A stretch of 5,703 bases of DNA from CAZNMF01 sp035547155 (lineage in GTDB: Bacteria; Acidobacteriota; Vicinamibacteria; Vicinamibacterales; SCN-69-37). This document shows positions 1-5,021 of this stretch, piece by piece. The notes beneath the pieces were generated by a model. The model ran no database searches and was not told the DNA's origin. It saw nothing but the letters and a program-made list of their open reading frames with translations. The DNA is taken from positions 1 to 5,703 of the forward strand of contig DASZVJ010000229.1 of NCBI GenBank assembly GCA_035547155.1. The letters are read 5' to 3'. The position numbers were made by a program, and so were the translations under genes. Numbering within the stretch: the first letter of the stretch is position 1; each line of letters opens with the position of its first letter.

Positions 1-477
1 CCGCAGCGGGATCGCGCGGATGACGCGCGCGTTCGCCGTGACGTCCTCGCCTTCCGTGCCATCGCCGCGCGTGACGGCGCGTGTCAGCCGACCGCGCTCG
101 TACGTCAACGCGATGCTGAGACCGTCGATTTTCAGCTCGGCGACGTAGGTGATTGGCGCGGCCGGATCAAGACTCGCCGCGCGCGCGAGCCGCGCGTGGA
201 ACTCGCGCAGCTCGGCCTCGCTGTATGCGTTGTCGAGGCTGAGCATCGGCGCCATGTGGCGCACGGTCTCGAAGCCTTCGGCCGGACGTCCGCCGACGCG
301 CTGTGATGGCGACGAGGGATCGGCCAGCTCCGGATGCGCCTGCTCGAGCGCGATGAGCTCGCGCATGAGCGCGTCGAACTCCGCGTCCGAGATCTCGGGC
401 GCGTCACGGACGTAATAGAGCTCTTCGTGATGACGAATGCGATCGCGAAGCTCGGCGATGCGCTCGGCGGGAATCAT
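1..477 (-). CDS. ligA: NAD-dependent DNA ligase LigA, N-terminal part (cut by window edge)
   Basis: The 159 codons visible encode the start of bacterial NAD+-dependent DNA ligase, which seals nicks with 5'-phosphate and 3'-OH ends in replication and repair. Domain Ia (about residues 1-70) carries the NMN-binding block RHHEELYYVRDAPEISDAEF. Aligned by eye with E. coli LigA, Y21, D31 and D35 are kept, while the usual His and second Tyr are Y22 and F34. SLDNAY at 80-85 opens the adenylation domain. The AMP-accepting lysine is K116 in AELKIDG (KxDG motif), followed by TRGDGTEGEDVT at 136-147, all as expected. The reading frame stays open to position 1; the OB-fold, zinc, HhH and BRCT domains must lie outside. 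The ATG at 477-475 matches the family N-terminus, but no purine-rich Shine-Dalgarno precedes it; a GAACTTC repeat occupies that place. It lies 46 nt after the prenyl synthase and is probably the last visible operon member. Identity is very secure. Confidence 0.97.
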   Translation of the reverse strand, partial: MIPAERIAELRDRIRHHEELYYVRDAPEISDAEFDALMRELIALEQAHPELADPSSPSQRVGGRPAEGFETVRHMAPMLSLDNAYSEAELREFHARLARAASLDPAAPITYVAELKIDGLSIALTYERGRLTRAVTRGDGTEGEDVTANARVIRAIPLR

Positions 478-478
478 G

Positions 479-499
479 GAAGTTCGAAGTTCGAACTTC
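479..499. repeat. GAACTTC heptamer repeat with perfect 14-bp palindrome
   Basis: Three 7-base units sit in the gap before ligA. On the plus strand GAAGTTC occurs at 479-485 and 486-492 in tandem, and its reverse complement GAACTTC follows at 493-499. Units two and three form the perfect palindrome GAAGTTCGAACTTC (486-499). A degraded copy may continue at 503-510 (GGTCGAAC). The repeat fills most of the 46-nt spacer between the prenyl synthase stop and the ligA ATG and sits where a ribosome binding site would be. It could be a short intergenic repeat family, an operator, or a weak RNA hairpin; nothing here decides among these. Confidence 0.75.
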
Positions 500-523
500 G
501 CAGGTCGAACTGTGGAAAGCCGG

Positions 524-1552
524 CTATCGATCGCGACTGATGACGTAGTCGGCCAGGGCGATGAGGCCGTCGCGCTCGGGCGACGGAGCGAACGCGCCGG
601 CCAGCTGCGCCTTGGCGCGCTCGGCGTGCGTGACGGCGCGCGCGAAGGCGGCGTCGATCGCGCCGTGGCGCGTGAGCAGATCTCGAATCAGCCGCCACTT
701 CTCCGGCGTGACCTGACCGTCGGCGATCACGCCGTGGATCAGGGCCGCGGCTTCGGGCCCGCCGCGCTGCAGCAGCAGGATGATCGGCAGCGTGACCTTG
801 CCTTCGCGCAGGTCGCCGCCGATCGGCTTGCCCAGCGCCGACTCCTCCGCCATGTAATCCAGCACGTCGTCGACGATCTGGAACGCGATGCCGAGGTCGA
901 AGCCGTACTCGCGCAATGCCACGCGCTCGGCCGGCGTCGAGGTGCCGAGCAGTCCGCCGATCTCCGCGCAGCCGGCGAACAGGAACGCGGTCTTGCGGCG
1001 GATGATCTCGAAGTGCTCGTCCTCGGTGATGCCCGCGTCGCCGGTCTTGGTGAGCTGATAGAGCTCGCCTTCGATCATGCGCAGGGTGCAGTCGCAGAGC
1101 AGACGCACGACTTCGAGCGTGTCCTGCGTCAGCGCCATCGCCATCGACCGGATGTAGAGGTAGTCGCCGAGCAGCACGGTGATGTCGCTGCCCCAGCGCG
1201 AGTGCGCCGTCAGGCGTCCGCGGCGCGTCTCCGCGCCATCGATGATGTCGTCGTGGACGAGCGTCGCCGTGTGGATGAACTCGACGACGGCCGCGTTGAG
1301 GACGGCGCGGTCGCCGGTGTAGCCGCAGAGGCGCGCGGCCATCAGCAGCACGGCCGGCCGCACGCGCTTGCCGCCGCTCATCTGCACGTACTTCCCCATC
1401 TGGGGGATCAGCTCGACGCGCGACTCGAGATGCTTGGCGAACTCACGCTCGACGCGCGCCAGCTCGTCACGGACCGGCTCGAAGATCTGCGAGAGATCGA
1501 GGACCGATGGCGCAGGGGTGGAGGCGGAAATCGGTCGCGCGTGTGAGCTCAC
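524..1552 (-). CDS. Trans-type polyprenyl diphosphate synthase (IspB/HepT-like)
   Basis: This 342-aa protein belongs to the all-alpha, Mg-dependent trans-isoprenyl diphosphate synthases. They extend an allylic diphosphate with isopentenyl diphosphate units to make quinone side chains or related lipids. Visible motifs in order are GGKRVRP (60-66), which binds diphosphate; the first aspartate-rich motif DDIID (101-105) followed by the R110/R111 pair; K187-T188; F224-Q225; the second aspartate-rich motif DDVLD (228-232); and GGDLREGK (245-252). The residue five positions before the first motif is A96, small as in E. coli IspB and unlike the aromatic residue of short-chain enzymes, so a long chain product is inferred; its length cannot be read. 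The length suits the family. The GTG at 1552-1550 is the only credible start, since an in-frame stop lies at 1574-1576 and the next Met is residue 52. A weak CAGG lies 11 nt upstream. It sits 45 nt after tatD. Specific symbols (ispB, hepT, ispA) would overstate the evidence. Confidence 0.95.
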   Translation of the reverse strand: MSSHARPISASTPAPSVLDLSQIFEPVRDELARVEREFAKHLESRVELIPQMGKYVQMSGGKRVRPAVLLMAARLCGYTGDRAVLNAAVVEFIHTATLVHDDIIDGAETRRGRLTAHSRWGSDITVLLGDYLYIRSMAMALTQDTLEVVRLLCDCTLRMIEGELYQLTKTGDAGITEDEHFEIIRRKTAFLFAGCAEIGGLLGTSTPAERVALREYGFDLGIAFQIVDDVLDYMAEESALGKPIGGDLREGKVTLPIILLLQRGGPEAAALIHGVIADGQVTPEKWRLIRDLLTRHGAIDAAFARAVTHAERAKAQLAGAFAPSPERDGLIALADYVISRDR

Positions 1553-1557
1553 TGATG

Positions 1558-1587
1558 AAAAAACCTGCGGGAATCACACCATAGGTT
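1558..1587 (-). other. Possible weak hairpin plus T run before the prenyl synthase
   Basis: Reading the minus strand, AACCT (1587-1583) can pair with AGGTT (1566-1562) across a 16-nt loop, and the second arm runs into six consecutive T residues (1563-1558). The shape recalls an intrinsic terminator or attenuator in the tatD-prenyl synthase gap, ending 5 nt before the GTG start. The stem is only five base pairs with two G-C pairs, so termination would be inefficient at best. The T run may simply be an AT-rich spacer. Confidence 0.2.
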
Positions 1588-1597
1588 CGGCGGAGTG

Positions 1598-2392
1598 TCA
1601 ACGCGCGGGCGTGCGCGTCGCGCCGCCGAACAGGCGCTGGAAATTCGCGGACACGGCCTCGCCGAGCGCGGCCGGCTCGACGCCGCGCACGCGCGCGACC
1701 GCCTGCAGCGTCTCGGCGGTCCATGCCGGCTCGTTGCGTTTACCGCGATACGGCACCGGCGCGAGGTACGGCGCGTCGGTCTCGACGAGCAGCCGATCGA
1801 GCGGCACGAACGCCGCGACCTCGCGCAGCGCCTCCGACTTCGGGAACGTCGCAATGCCCGAAATCGAGATGTAGAACCCGACGTCGAGCGACACGCGCGC
1901 TTCGTCGATCGTGCCCGTGAAGCAGTGCATGACGCCGCGCACGGCAGGCCCGGCGTCGCGCAGCACGCCGATGGTGTCGCCGGTCGCCTCGCGCGTGTGG
2001 ATCACGACCGGCAGATCGCGCTCGAGGGCCACGCGTACCTGCGCCGCGAAGACCTCGCGCTGGACGGTCTTGGGGCCGACGTCATAGTGATAATCGAGCC
2101 CAATCTCTCCGATCGCGCAGGCATTCACGCGATCGATTGCGTCAGTGACGATCGCGACAGCCTCTGTCATGCGGCCCGCATACGCGTTCGCCCGATGCGG
2201 ATGGATGCCGGCCGAGAACTGCACCGCCGGCCACGCGGCGCGAATGGCCGGCACGCGCGCGATCTCATCAGGTTCGTCCGCCGAGAGGATGCAGAGCGCT
2301 GCCGCGATCCCTGCTTCGCGCGCCCGCGCCGCGACCGCATCGAGGTCGGCGGCGAACTTCGGATCGGCGAGATGACAGTGCGAGTCGATCAA
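1598..2392 (-). CDS. tatD: TatD-family metal-dependent deoxyribonuclease
   Basis: This encodes a 264-aa TatD/YcfH-type amidohydrolase-fold enzyme, a cytosolic metal-dependent DNase linked in the literature to DNA repair and fragmentation. Despite the name it is not part of the twin-arginine exporter. All the expected metal ligands can be read: H5 and H7 in DSHCHL, H64 and H66 in GIHPH, E96 in GEIGLDYHYD, H132 in VIHTRE, H156 in MHCFTG and D206 in ETDAPYL, followed by RGKRNEP (217-222). The length is normal. The start is TTG at 2392-2390, directly before IDSHCHL as in family members. A longer frame begins 25 codons upstream, but that Arg/Ala/Ser-rich extension lies wholly over the metG C-terminus and looks like read-through of coding DNA. 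The gene starts 7 nt after the metG stop, so translational coupling is likely. The metG-tatD order is also found in Bacillus subtilis (metS-yabD), which supports the assignment. The C-terminal tail GGATRTPAR is unremarkable. Confidence 0.96.
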   Translation of the reverse strand: MIDSHCHLADPKFAADLDAVAARAREAGIAAALCILSADEPDEIARVPAIRAAWPAVQFSAGIHPHRANAYAGRMTEAVAIVTDAIDRVNACAIGEIGLDYHYDVGPKTVQREVFAAQVRVALERDLPVVIHTREATGDTIGVLRDAGPAVRGVMHCFTGTIDEARVSLDVGFYISISGIATFPKSEALREVAAFVPLDRLLVETDAPYLAPVPYRGKRNEPAWTAETLQAVARVRGVEPAALGEAVSANFQRLFGGATRTPAR

Positions 2393-2403
2393 CGTCCCTT
2401 CAC
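2393..2403 (-). promoter_or_regulatory. Ribosome binding site of tatD overlapping the metG stop
   Basis: On the minus strand the junction reads GGTGAAGGGACGTTG. The metG stop TGA (2402-2400) is part of the purine stretch GAAGGGA, and TTG (2392-2390) follows. The gap from the last G of GGG to the start is only 3 nt, shorter than ideal, so re-initiation by ribosomes finishing metG may matter more than independent loading. This site supports the TTG start over the longer frame. Confidence 0.55.
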
Positions 2404-4382
2404 CGCACCTTGCTGCCGGGCGCGGGCGCCTGCTCGAAGCCGAGCAGCACCGGCTTGCCGCCGTCACCAGTCGCCGCGAGCACCATGCCGTTCGACTCGA
2501 TGCCCATCAGCTTCGCCGGCTTCAGGTTGGCGATGATGACGATGGAGCGGCCGATGAGGGCGTCGGCTTCATAGGCTTCCGCGATGCCGGCGACGATCGT
2601 GCGCGTCTCCGTGCCGAGATCCACCGACAGCTTCATCAGCTTCTTCGAGTTCGGCACGCGCTCGGCGGCCAGCACGTTCGCGACGCGCAGATCGACTTTC
2701 ATGAACTCGTCGATCGACAGACGCTCGTCGACCTGCGGCGCGGCCGGAGCCGGCGGCGTCGCGGGCGTCGACGCCGGAGCCGGCACCGGGGCCTGCGGCG
2801 CGTCCTTGGGTTGTTCGGTCACAGCACTCTCCTTCGTCTTGGTCTGCCTCGTCGCCGGCGCGTCGGGCTCGATGCGCGGCCACAGCGCGTCGCCTTTCGT
2901 CAGCTGCCGGCTGCCGCTCGTCTGCAGCACCGCGTCGGCCGTCCAGCGCAGATCGCTGACGCGCCGTGCCGGCGCGTCGAGGCGCGCGAGAATCGTCTCG
3001 ATCGATCCGGGCATGACGGGGCTCAGCAGCACCGCGGCGACGCGCGTCGCTTCGGCCGCCGTCCACAGCACTTGATCGAGCGCGGCGTCCTTGCCCGCCT
3101 TGGCCAGCGCCCACGGCTCCGACGAGGCGATGTACTCGTTGGTCGCGTCGACGAGCCGGAACGCGGTCTGACACGCGACGTCGAGCGACAAATCGTCCAT
3201 CGCGCTCGCGTAGCCGCGCGTCAGCGTCTCTGCCGCCGACGTCAGCTTCTCGCCGAGCGGCGCGGCGGCGAGGCGTCCCTGGCGATACCGCTCCGCCATC
3301 GCCGTCACGCGATTGACGAGATTGCCGAAGTTGTTCGCGAGGTCGACGTTGTACTTCTCTTCGAGCCGCGTCCAGCTGAAGTCGCCGTCCGATCCGAAGA
3401 CGATCTCTTTCGTCAGGAACAGCCGCAGCGGATCGGGGCCGAAGCGCGCGGCAGCCGCCGCGGGATCGATGATCGTCCCCCGGTTCGACTTGCTCATCCG
3501 CTGGCCGTCCTTCGTCATGAACCCGTGGCCGAAGATGCGCTTCGGCAGCGGCAGACGCGCGGCCATCAGCATCGCCGGCCAGATCACCGCATGGAACCGC
3601 GTGATGTCCTTGCCGATGACGTGCAGATCCGCCGGCCACCACTGCGAGAACATCGCCTCGTCGGTGCCGAGCCCGACCGCCGACGCGTAGTTGATCAGCG
3701 CGTCGAACCAGACGTAGACGACGCTGCGTGGGTCGAATGGGAGCGGAATGCCCCACGACTGTCCCGCACGGCTGACCGAGACGTCGTCGAGGCCGCTCTC
3801 GAGCAGCCGCAAGATCTCGTTGCGCCGCGGCTCGGGCTCGATGAATTCCGGATGCGCGGCGAAGTGCTCGAGCAGCGGCTGCTGATACTTCGACAGCCGG
3901 AAGAAGTAGTTCTCTTCCTTCAGCCACTGCGGCTCGGACTGCGGGTGCAGCGGGCATCGCCCGTCGACGAGATCCTTCTCCTGCTTGAAGCTCTCGCAGC
4001 CGACGCAATACCAGCCTTCGTACGTGCCCTGATAGATGTCGCCCGCCTGATAGATCCGGTTGGCGATCTCCGTCACGCCGGCCTTGTGCCGCGGCTGCGT
4101 CGTCCGGATGAAGTCGTCGAACGAGATGTCGAGGCTGCGCCAGGCCTCGCGGAACGCCTGCTCCATCTGATCGCAGTACGCGACCGGGTCCAGCCCGGCG
4201 TCAGCCGCCTGCTTGAAGACGTTCTGCGAATGCTCGTCGTTGCCCATCAGGAAATGGACATCGAAGCCGGCCAGACGCTTGTAGCGCGCGATGACGTCGG
4301 CGGCGATCTTTTCGTACGCCGTGCCCAGATGCGGGCGGCTGTTGACGTAGTCGATGGCGGTCGTCAGGTAGTAGCGGGCCAT
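2400..4382 (-). CDS. metG: Methionyl-tRNA synthetase with fused C-terminal tRNA-binding domain
   Basis: This 660-aa class I synthetase charges initiator and elongator tRNA-Met. The Rossmann core begins MARYYLTTAIDYVNSRPHLG; the HIGH signature is HLGT at 18-21. GNDEHSQN (48-55) follows. A one-zinc knob has C126, C129, C143 and H146, the CxxC...CxxH pattern of the Thermus enzyme. The KMSKS loop is RMSKS (295-299) with catalytic K298. The anticodon-binding helical domain includes NNFGNLVNR (350-358) and SEPW (421-424). A Pro/Ala-rich linker (about 524-552) leads to a Trbp111-like OB domain (about 558-660: VDLRVANV, GIESNGMVLA). The overall length is close to B. subtilis MetS. ATG 4382-4380 matches the family N-terminus but has no Shine-Dalgarno. 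An in-frame GTG at 4412-4410 would add MFGRSPTLRT and has AGGA 9 nt upstream, so it is a real alternative. The gene is first in the visible cluster, and a TAGAAT box lies upstream. Confidence 0.97.
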   Translation of the reverse strand: MARYYLTTAIDYVNSRPHLGTAYEKIAADVIARYKRLAGFDVHFLMGNDEHSQNVFKQAADAGLDPVAYCDQMEQAFREAWRSLDISFDDFIRTTQPRHKAGVTEIANRIYQAGDIYQGTYEGWYCVGCESFKQEKDLVDGRCPLHPQSEPQWLKEENYFFRLSKYQQPLLEHFAAHPEFIEPEPRRNEILRLLESGLDDVSVSRAGQSWGIPLPFDPRSVVYVWFDALINYASAVGLGTDEAMFSQWWPADLHVIGKDITRFHAVIWPAMLMAARLPLPKRIFGHGFMTKDGQRMSKSNRGTIIDPAAAAARFGPDPLRLFLTKEIVFGSDGDFSWTRLEEKYNVDLANNFGNLVNRVTAMAERYRQGRLAAAPLGEKLTSAAETLTRGYASAMDDLSLDVACQTAFRLVDATNEYIASSEPWALAKAGKDAALDQVLWTAAEATRVAAVLLSPVMPGSIETILARLDAPARRVSDLRWTADAVLQTSGSRQLTKGDALWPRIEPDAPATRQTKTKESAVTEQPKDAPQAPVPAPASTPATPPAPAAPQVDERLSIDEFMKVDLRVANVLAAERVPNSKKLMKLSVDLGTETRTIVAGIAEAYEADALIGRSIVIIANLKPAKLMGIESNGMVLAATGDGGKPVLLGFEQAPAPGSKVR

Positions 4383-4415
4383 TGTGCGCAGCGTTGGCGA
4401 TCTGCCAAACACCTG

Positions 4416-4421
4416 ATTCTA
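4416..4421 (-). promoter_or_regulatory. Candidate sigma-70 -10 box upstream of metG
   Basis: TAGAAT on the minus strand matches the TATAAT consensus at five of six positions, and the next base cluster is the most AT-rich point of an otherwise GC-rich gap. It would place transcription start near 4409, about 27 nt before the metG ATG. No recognisable -35 hexamer stands 16-18 nt upstream, where the sequence is GC-rich. If the GTG at 4412 were the true metG start, this box would be too close to serve it. Confidence 0.3.
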
Positions 4422-4569
4422 TCCTGCCGGCCCCTCGCGGCCGCCTGCGACCGGGACGAGGGCGGTTGCGGTGTTGAAATCGGATGGACAGGAATGGCAG
4501 CGGCTCGCCTGCCGGCGGCGATTTCAGGCAGAAAACGCACATGAGATCCCACCGCGGTCGTCCTCGAGA

Positions 4570-4585
4570 GGGCACGTCCCTTGCA
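4570..4585 (+). promoter_or_regulatory. Candidate sigma-54 (-24/-12) promoter
   Basis: GGGCACGTCCCTTGCA matches the sigma-54 consensus TGGCACG-N4-TTGCA at 11 of 12 defined positions. The invariant GG (4571-4572) and GC (4583-4584) stand exactly 10 nt apart, as RpoN requires. Predicted transcription start is near 4596. This leaves a leader of about 23 nt that contains a GGAGG (4604-4608) and ends at the ATG at 4619. Strand, spacing and gene order all agree. RpoN promoters need an AAA+ enhancer-binding activator, but none is encoded in this window and no convincing upstream activator site was found. Confidence 0.6.
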
Positions 4586-4603
4586 CAACCGCTTCGCCGG
4601 GAT

Positions 4604-4608
4604 GGAGG
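4604..4608 (+). promoter_or_regulatory. Shine-Dalgarno deciding the start of the small unknown gene
   Basis: GGAGG lies 10 nt before the ATG at 4619. It is the clearest ribosome binding site in the window and argues for this start over an in-frame ATG at 4484, whose extra 45 residues are low-complexity and would lie across the sigma-54 promoter candidate. Confidence 0.65.
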
Positions 4609-4618
4609 CGTCGTCGTC

Positions 4619-4921
4619 ATGACCTGTCAGTGTGTCGAGTTCGCTCACGGCCAGTGCCTGATCGAAATCGAACCGCAATTGAGCGAGACCGGGCAGACCC
4701 GCTACGTGGCCCGGATGTCCGTGCTGGAAGAAGCCGGATCGATCGTGCGTCCGCTCTTCGGCCAGGATGGCCGCCGCATCAAGATCTTCGCGACGAGCGA
4801 GCGCCTTGCGCTGCGCGTCGCGGTCAGCTATCTGGAAGGCCGCTTCGGCCGCCGCGCGCCGCGCGAGCAAGCCTGCGAGCTCGGCGAGTCGACGGTCGGC
4901 GTGCCGTTCGTGACGCACTGA
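4619..4921 (+). CDS. Hypothetical 100-aa protein, function unknown
   Basis: I do not recognise this family. The 100-aa product begins MTCQCVEFAHGQCLIEIEPQ and ends VGVPFVTH. It has no signal peptide or membrane segment, so it is probably cytosolic. Three cysteines fall in the first 13 residues (C3, C5, C13) and one later (C85). The middle alternates short hydrophobic strands (CLIEIEP, YVARMSVLE, RIKIFAT) and then a likely amphipathic helix (SERLALRVAVSYLEGRFG), suggesting a small alpha/beta or beta-sheet fold with one helix. The arrangement 'strand, DGRRIKIFA, SERLAL...YLE' looks like a real conserved protein and codon third positions are G/C-rich as in its neighbours. It is divergent from metG, convergent with larC, has a good Shine-Dalgarno and a sigma-54 promoter candidate upstream, and appears monocistronic. 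That it is a gene is fairly likely; what it does is unknown. Confidence 0.75.
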   Translation: MTCQCVEFAHGQCLIEIEPQLSETGQTRYVARMSVLEEAGSIVRPLFGQDGRRIKIFATSERLALRVAVSYLEGRFGRRAPREQACELGESTVGVPFVTH

Positions 4922-4926
4922 GGGCC

Positions 4927-4950
4927 GGGCGGCCACGGGGCCGCCCCTAC
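4927..4950 (-). repeat. REP-like hairpin unit 1 (GTAG-footed)
   Basis: On the minus strand the unit reads GTAG (4950-4947), arm GGGCGGCC (4946-4939), loop CCGT, arm GGCCGCCC (4934-4927). The 8-bp stem is perfect. A GTAG tetranucleotide at the foot of a GC-rich imperfect palindrome is the hallmark of REP elements mobilised by RAYT (TnpA-REP) transposases. It starts 5 nt after the stop of the small unknown gene. No T run follows, so it is not a classic intrinsic terminator, though the hairpin could protect RNA 3' ends. Confidence 0.7.
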
Positions 4951-4988
4951 GCTGGCCACGGACGAGGGGCTTCGGGCTACGACATGCT

Positions 4989-5013
4989 GTAGGAGCGGCC
5001 CTTGAGGCCGCCC
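4989..5013 (+). repeat. REP-like hairpin unit 2, inverted relative to unit 1
   Basis: On the plus strand the unit reads GTAG (4989-4992), arm GAGCGGCC (4993-5000), loop CTTGA, arm GGCCGCCC (5006-5013), with one mismatched pair in the 8-bp stem. It is the same element as unit 1 in opposite orientation, 38 nt away. Together they form a BIME-like pair in the gap between two convergent genes, the usual location for REPs. It ends 8 nt before the larC stop codon. Confidence 0.7.
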
Positions 5014-5021
5014 ACCACGCC

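Noticed and set aside
437..1546. 369-codon plus-strand open frame opposite the prenyl synthase
   Set aside because: It is antisense to a protein with both aspartate-rich motifs intact. The composition is that of a shadow frame.
2393..2467. 25-residue N-terminal extension of TatD
   Set aside because: It lies entirely over the metG coding end and is Arg/Ser/Ala-rich, while the family starts right at the IDSHCH motif.
1595..2536. 313-codon plus-strand frame opposite tatD and the metG end
   Set aside because: It crosses two real gene ends on the opposite strand with no ribosome binding site and no recognisable motif.
2569..4008. 479-codon minus-strand frame inside metG
   Set aside because: It overlaps metG in another frame on the same strand, is extremely Arg-rich, and has no start context or domain.
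2811..4544. 577-codon plus-strand open frame opposite metG
   Set aside because: It is antisense to an unmistakable metG, is Arg/Ala/Asp-rich with no motifs, and arises because G/C-rich third positions suppress stops on the other strand.
4484..4618. Longer 145-aa version of the small unknown protein starting at ATG 4484
   Set aside because: The added residues are low-complexity, there is no ribosome binding site, and the region contains the sigma-54 promoter candidate. GGAGG and ATG at 4619 fit better.
4927..4950. Rho-independent terminator of the small gene
   Set aside because: The hairpin is strong but no T run follows on either strand, and its twin with the GTAG foot makes a REP element the better reading.
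4471..4992. 173-codon plus-strand frame overlapping the small unknown gene
   Set aside because: It runs in another frame over the better-supported 100-aa gene, is Arg/Pro-rich, and extends into the REP units.
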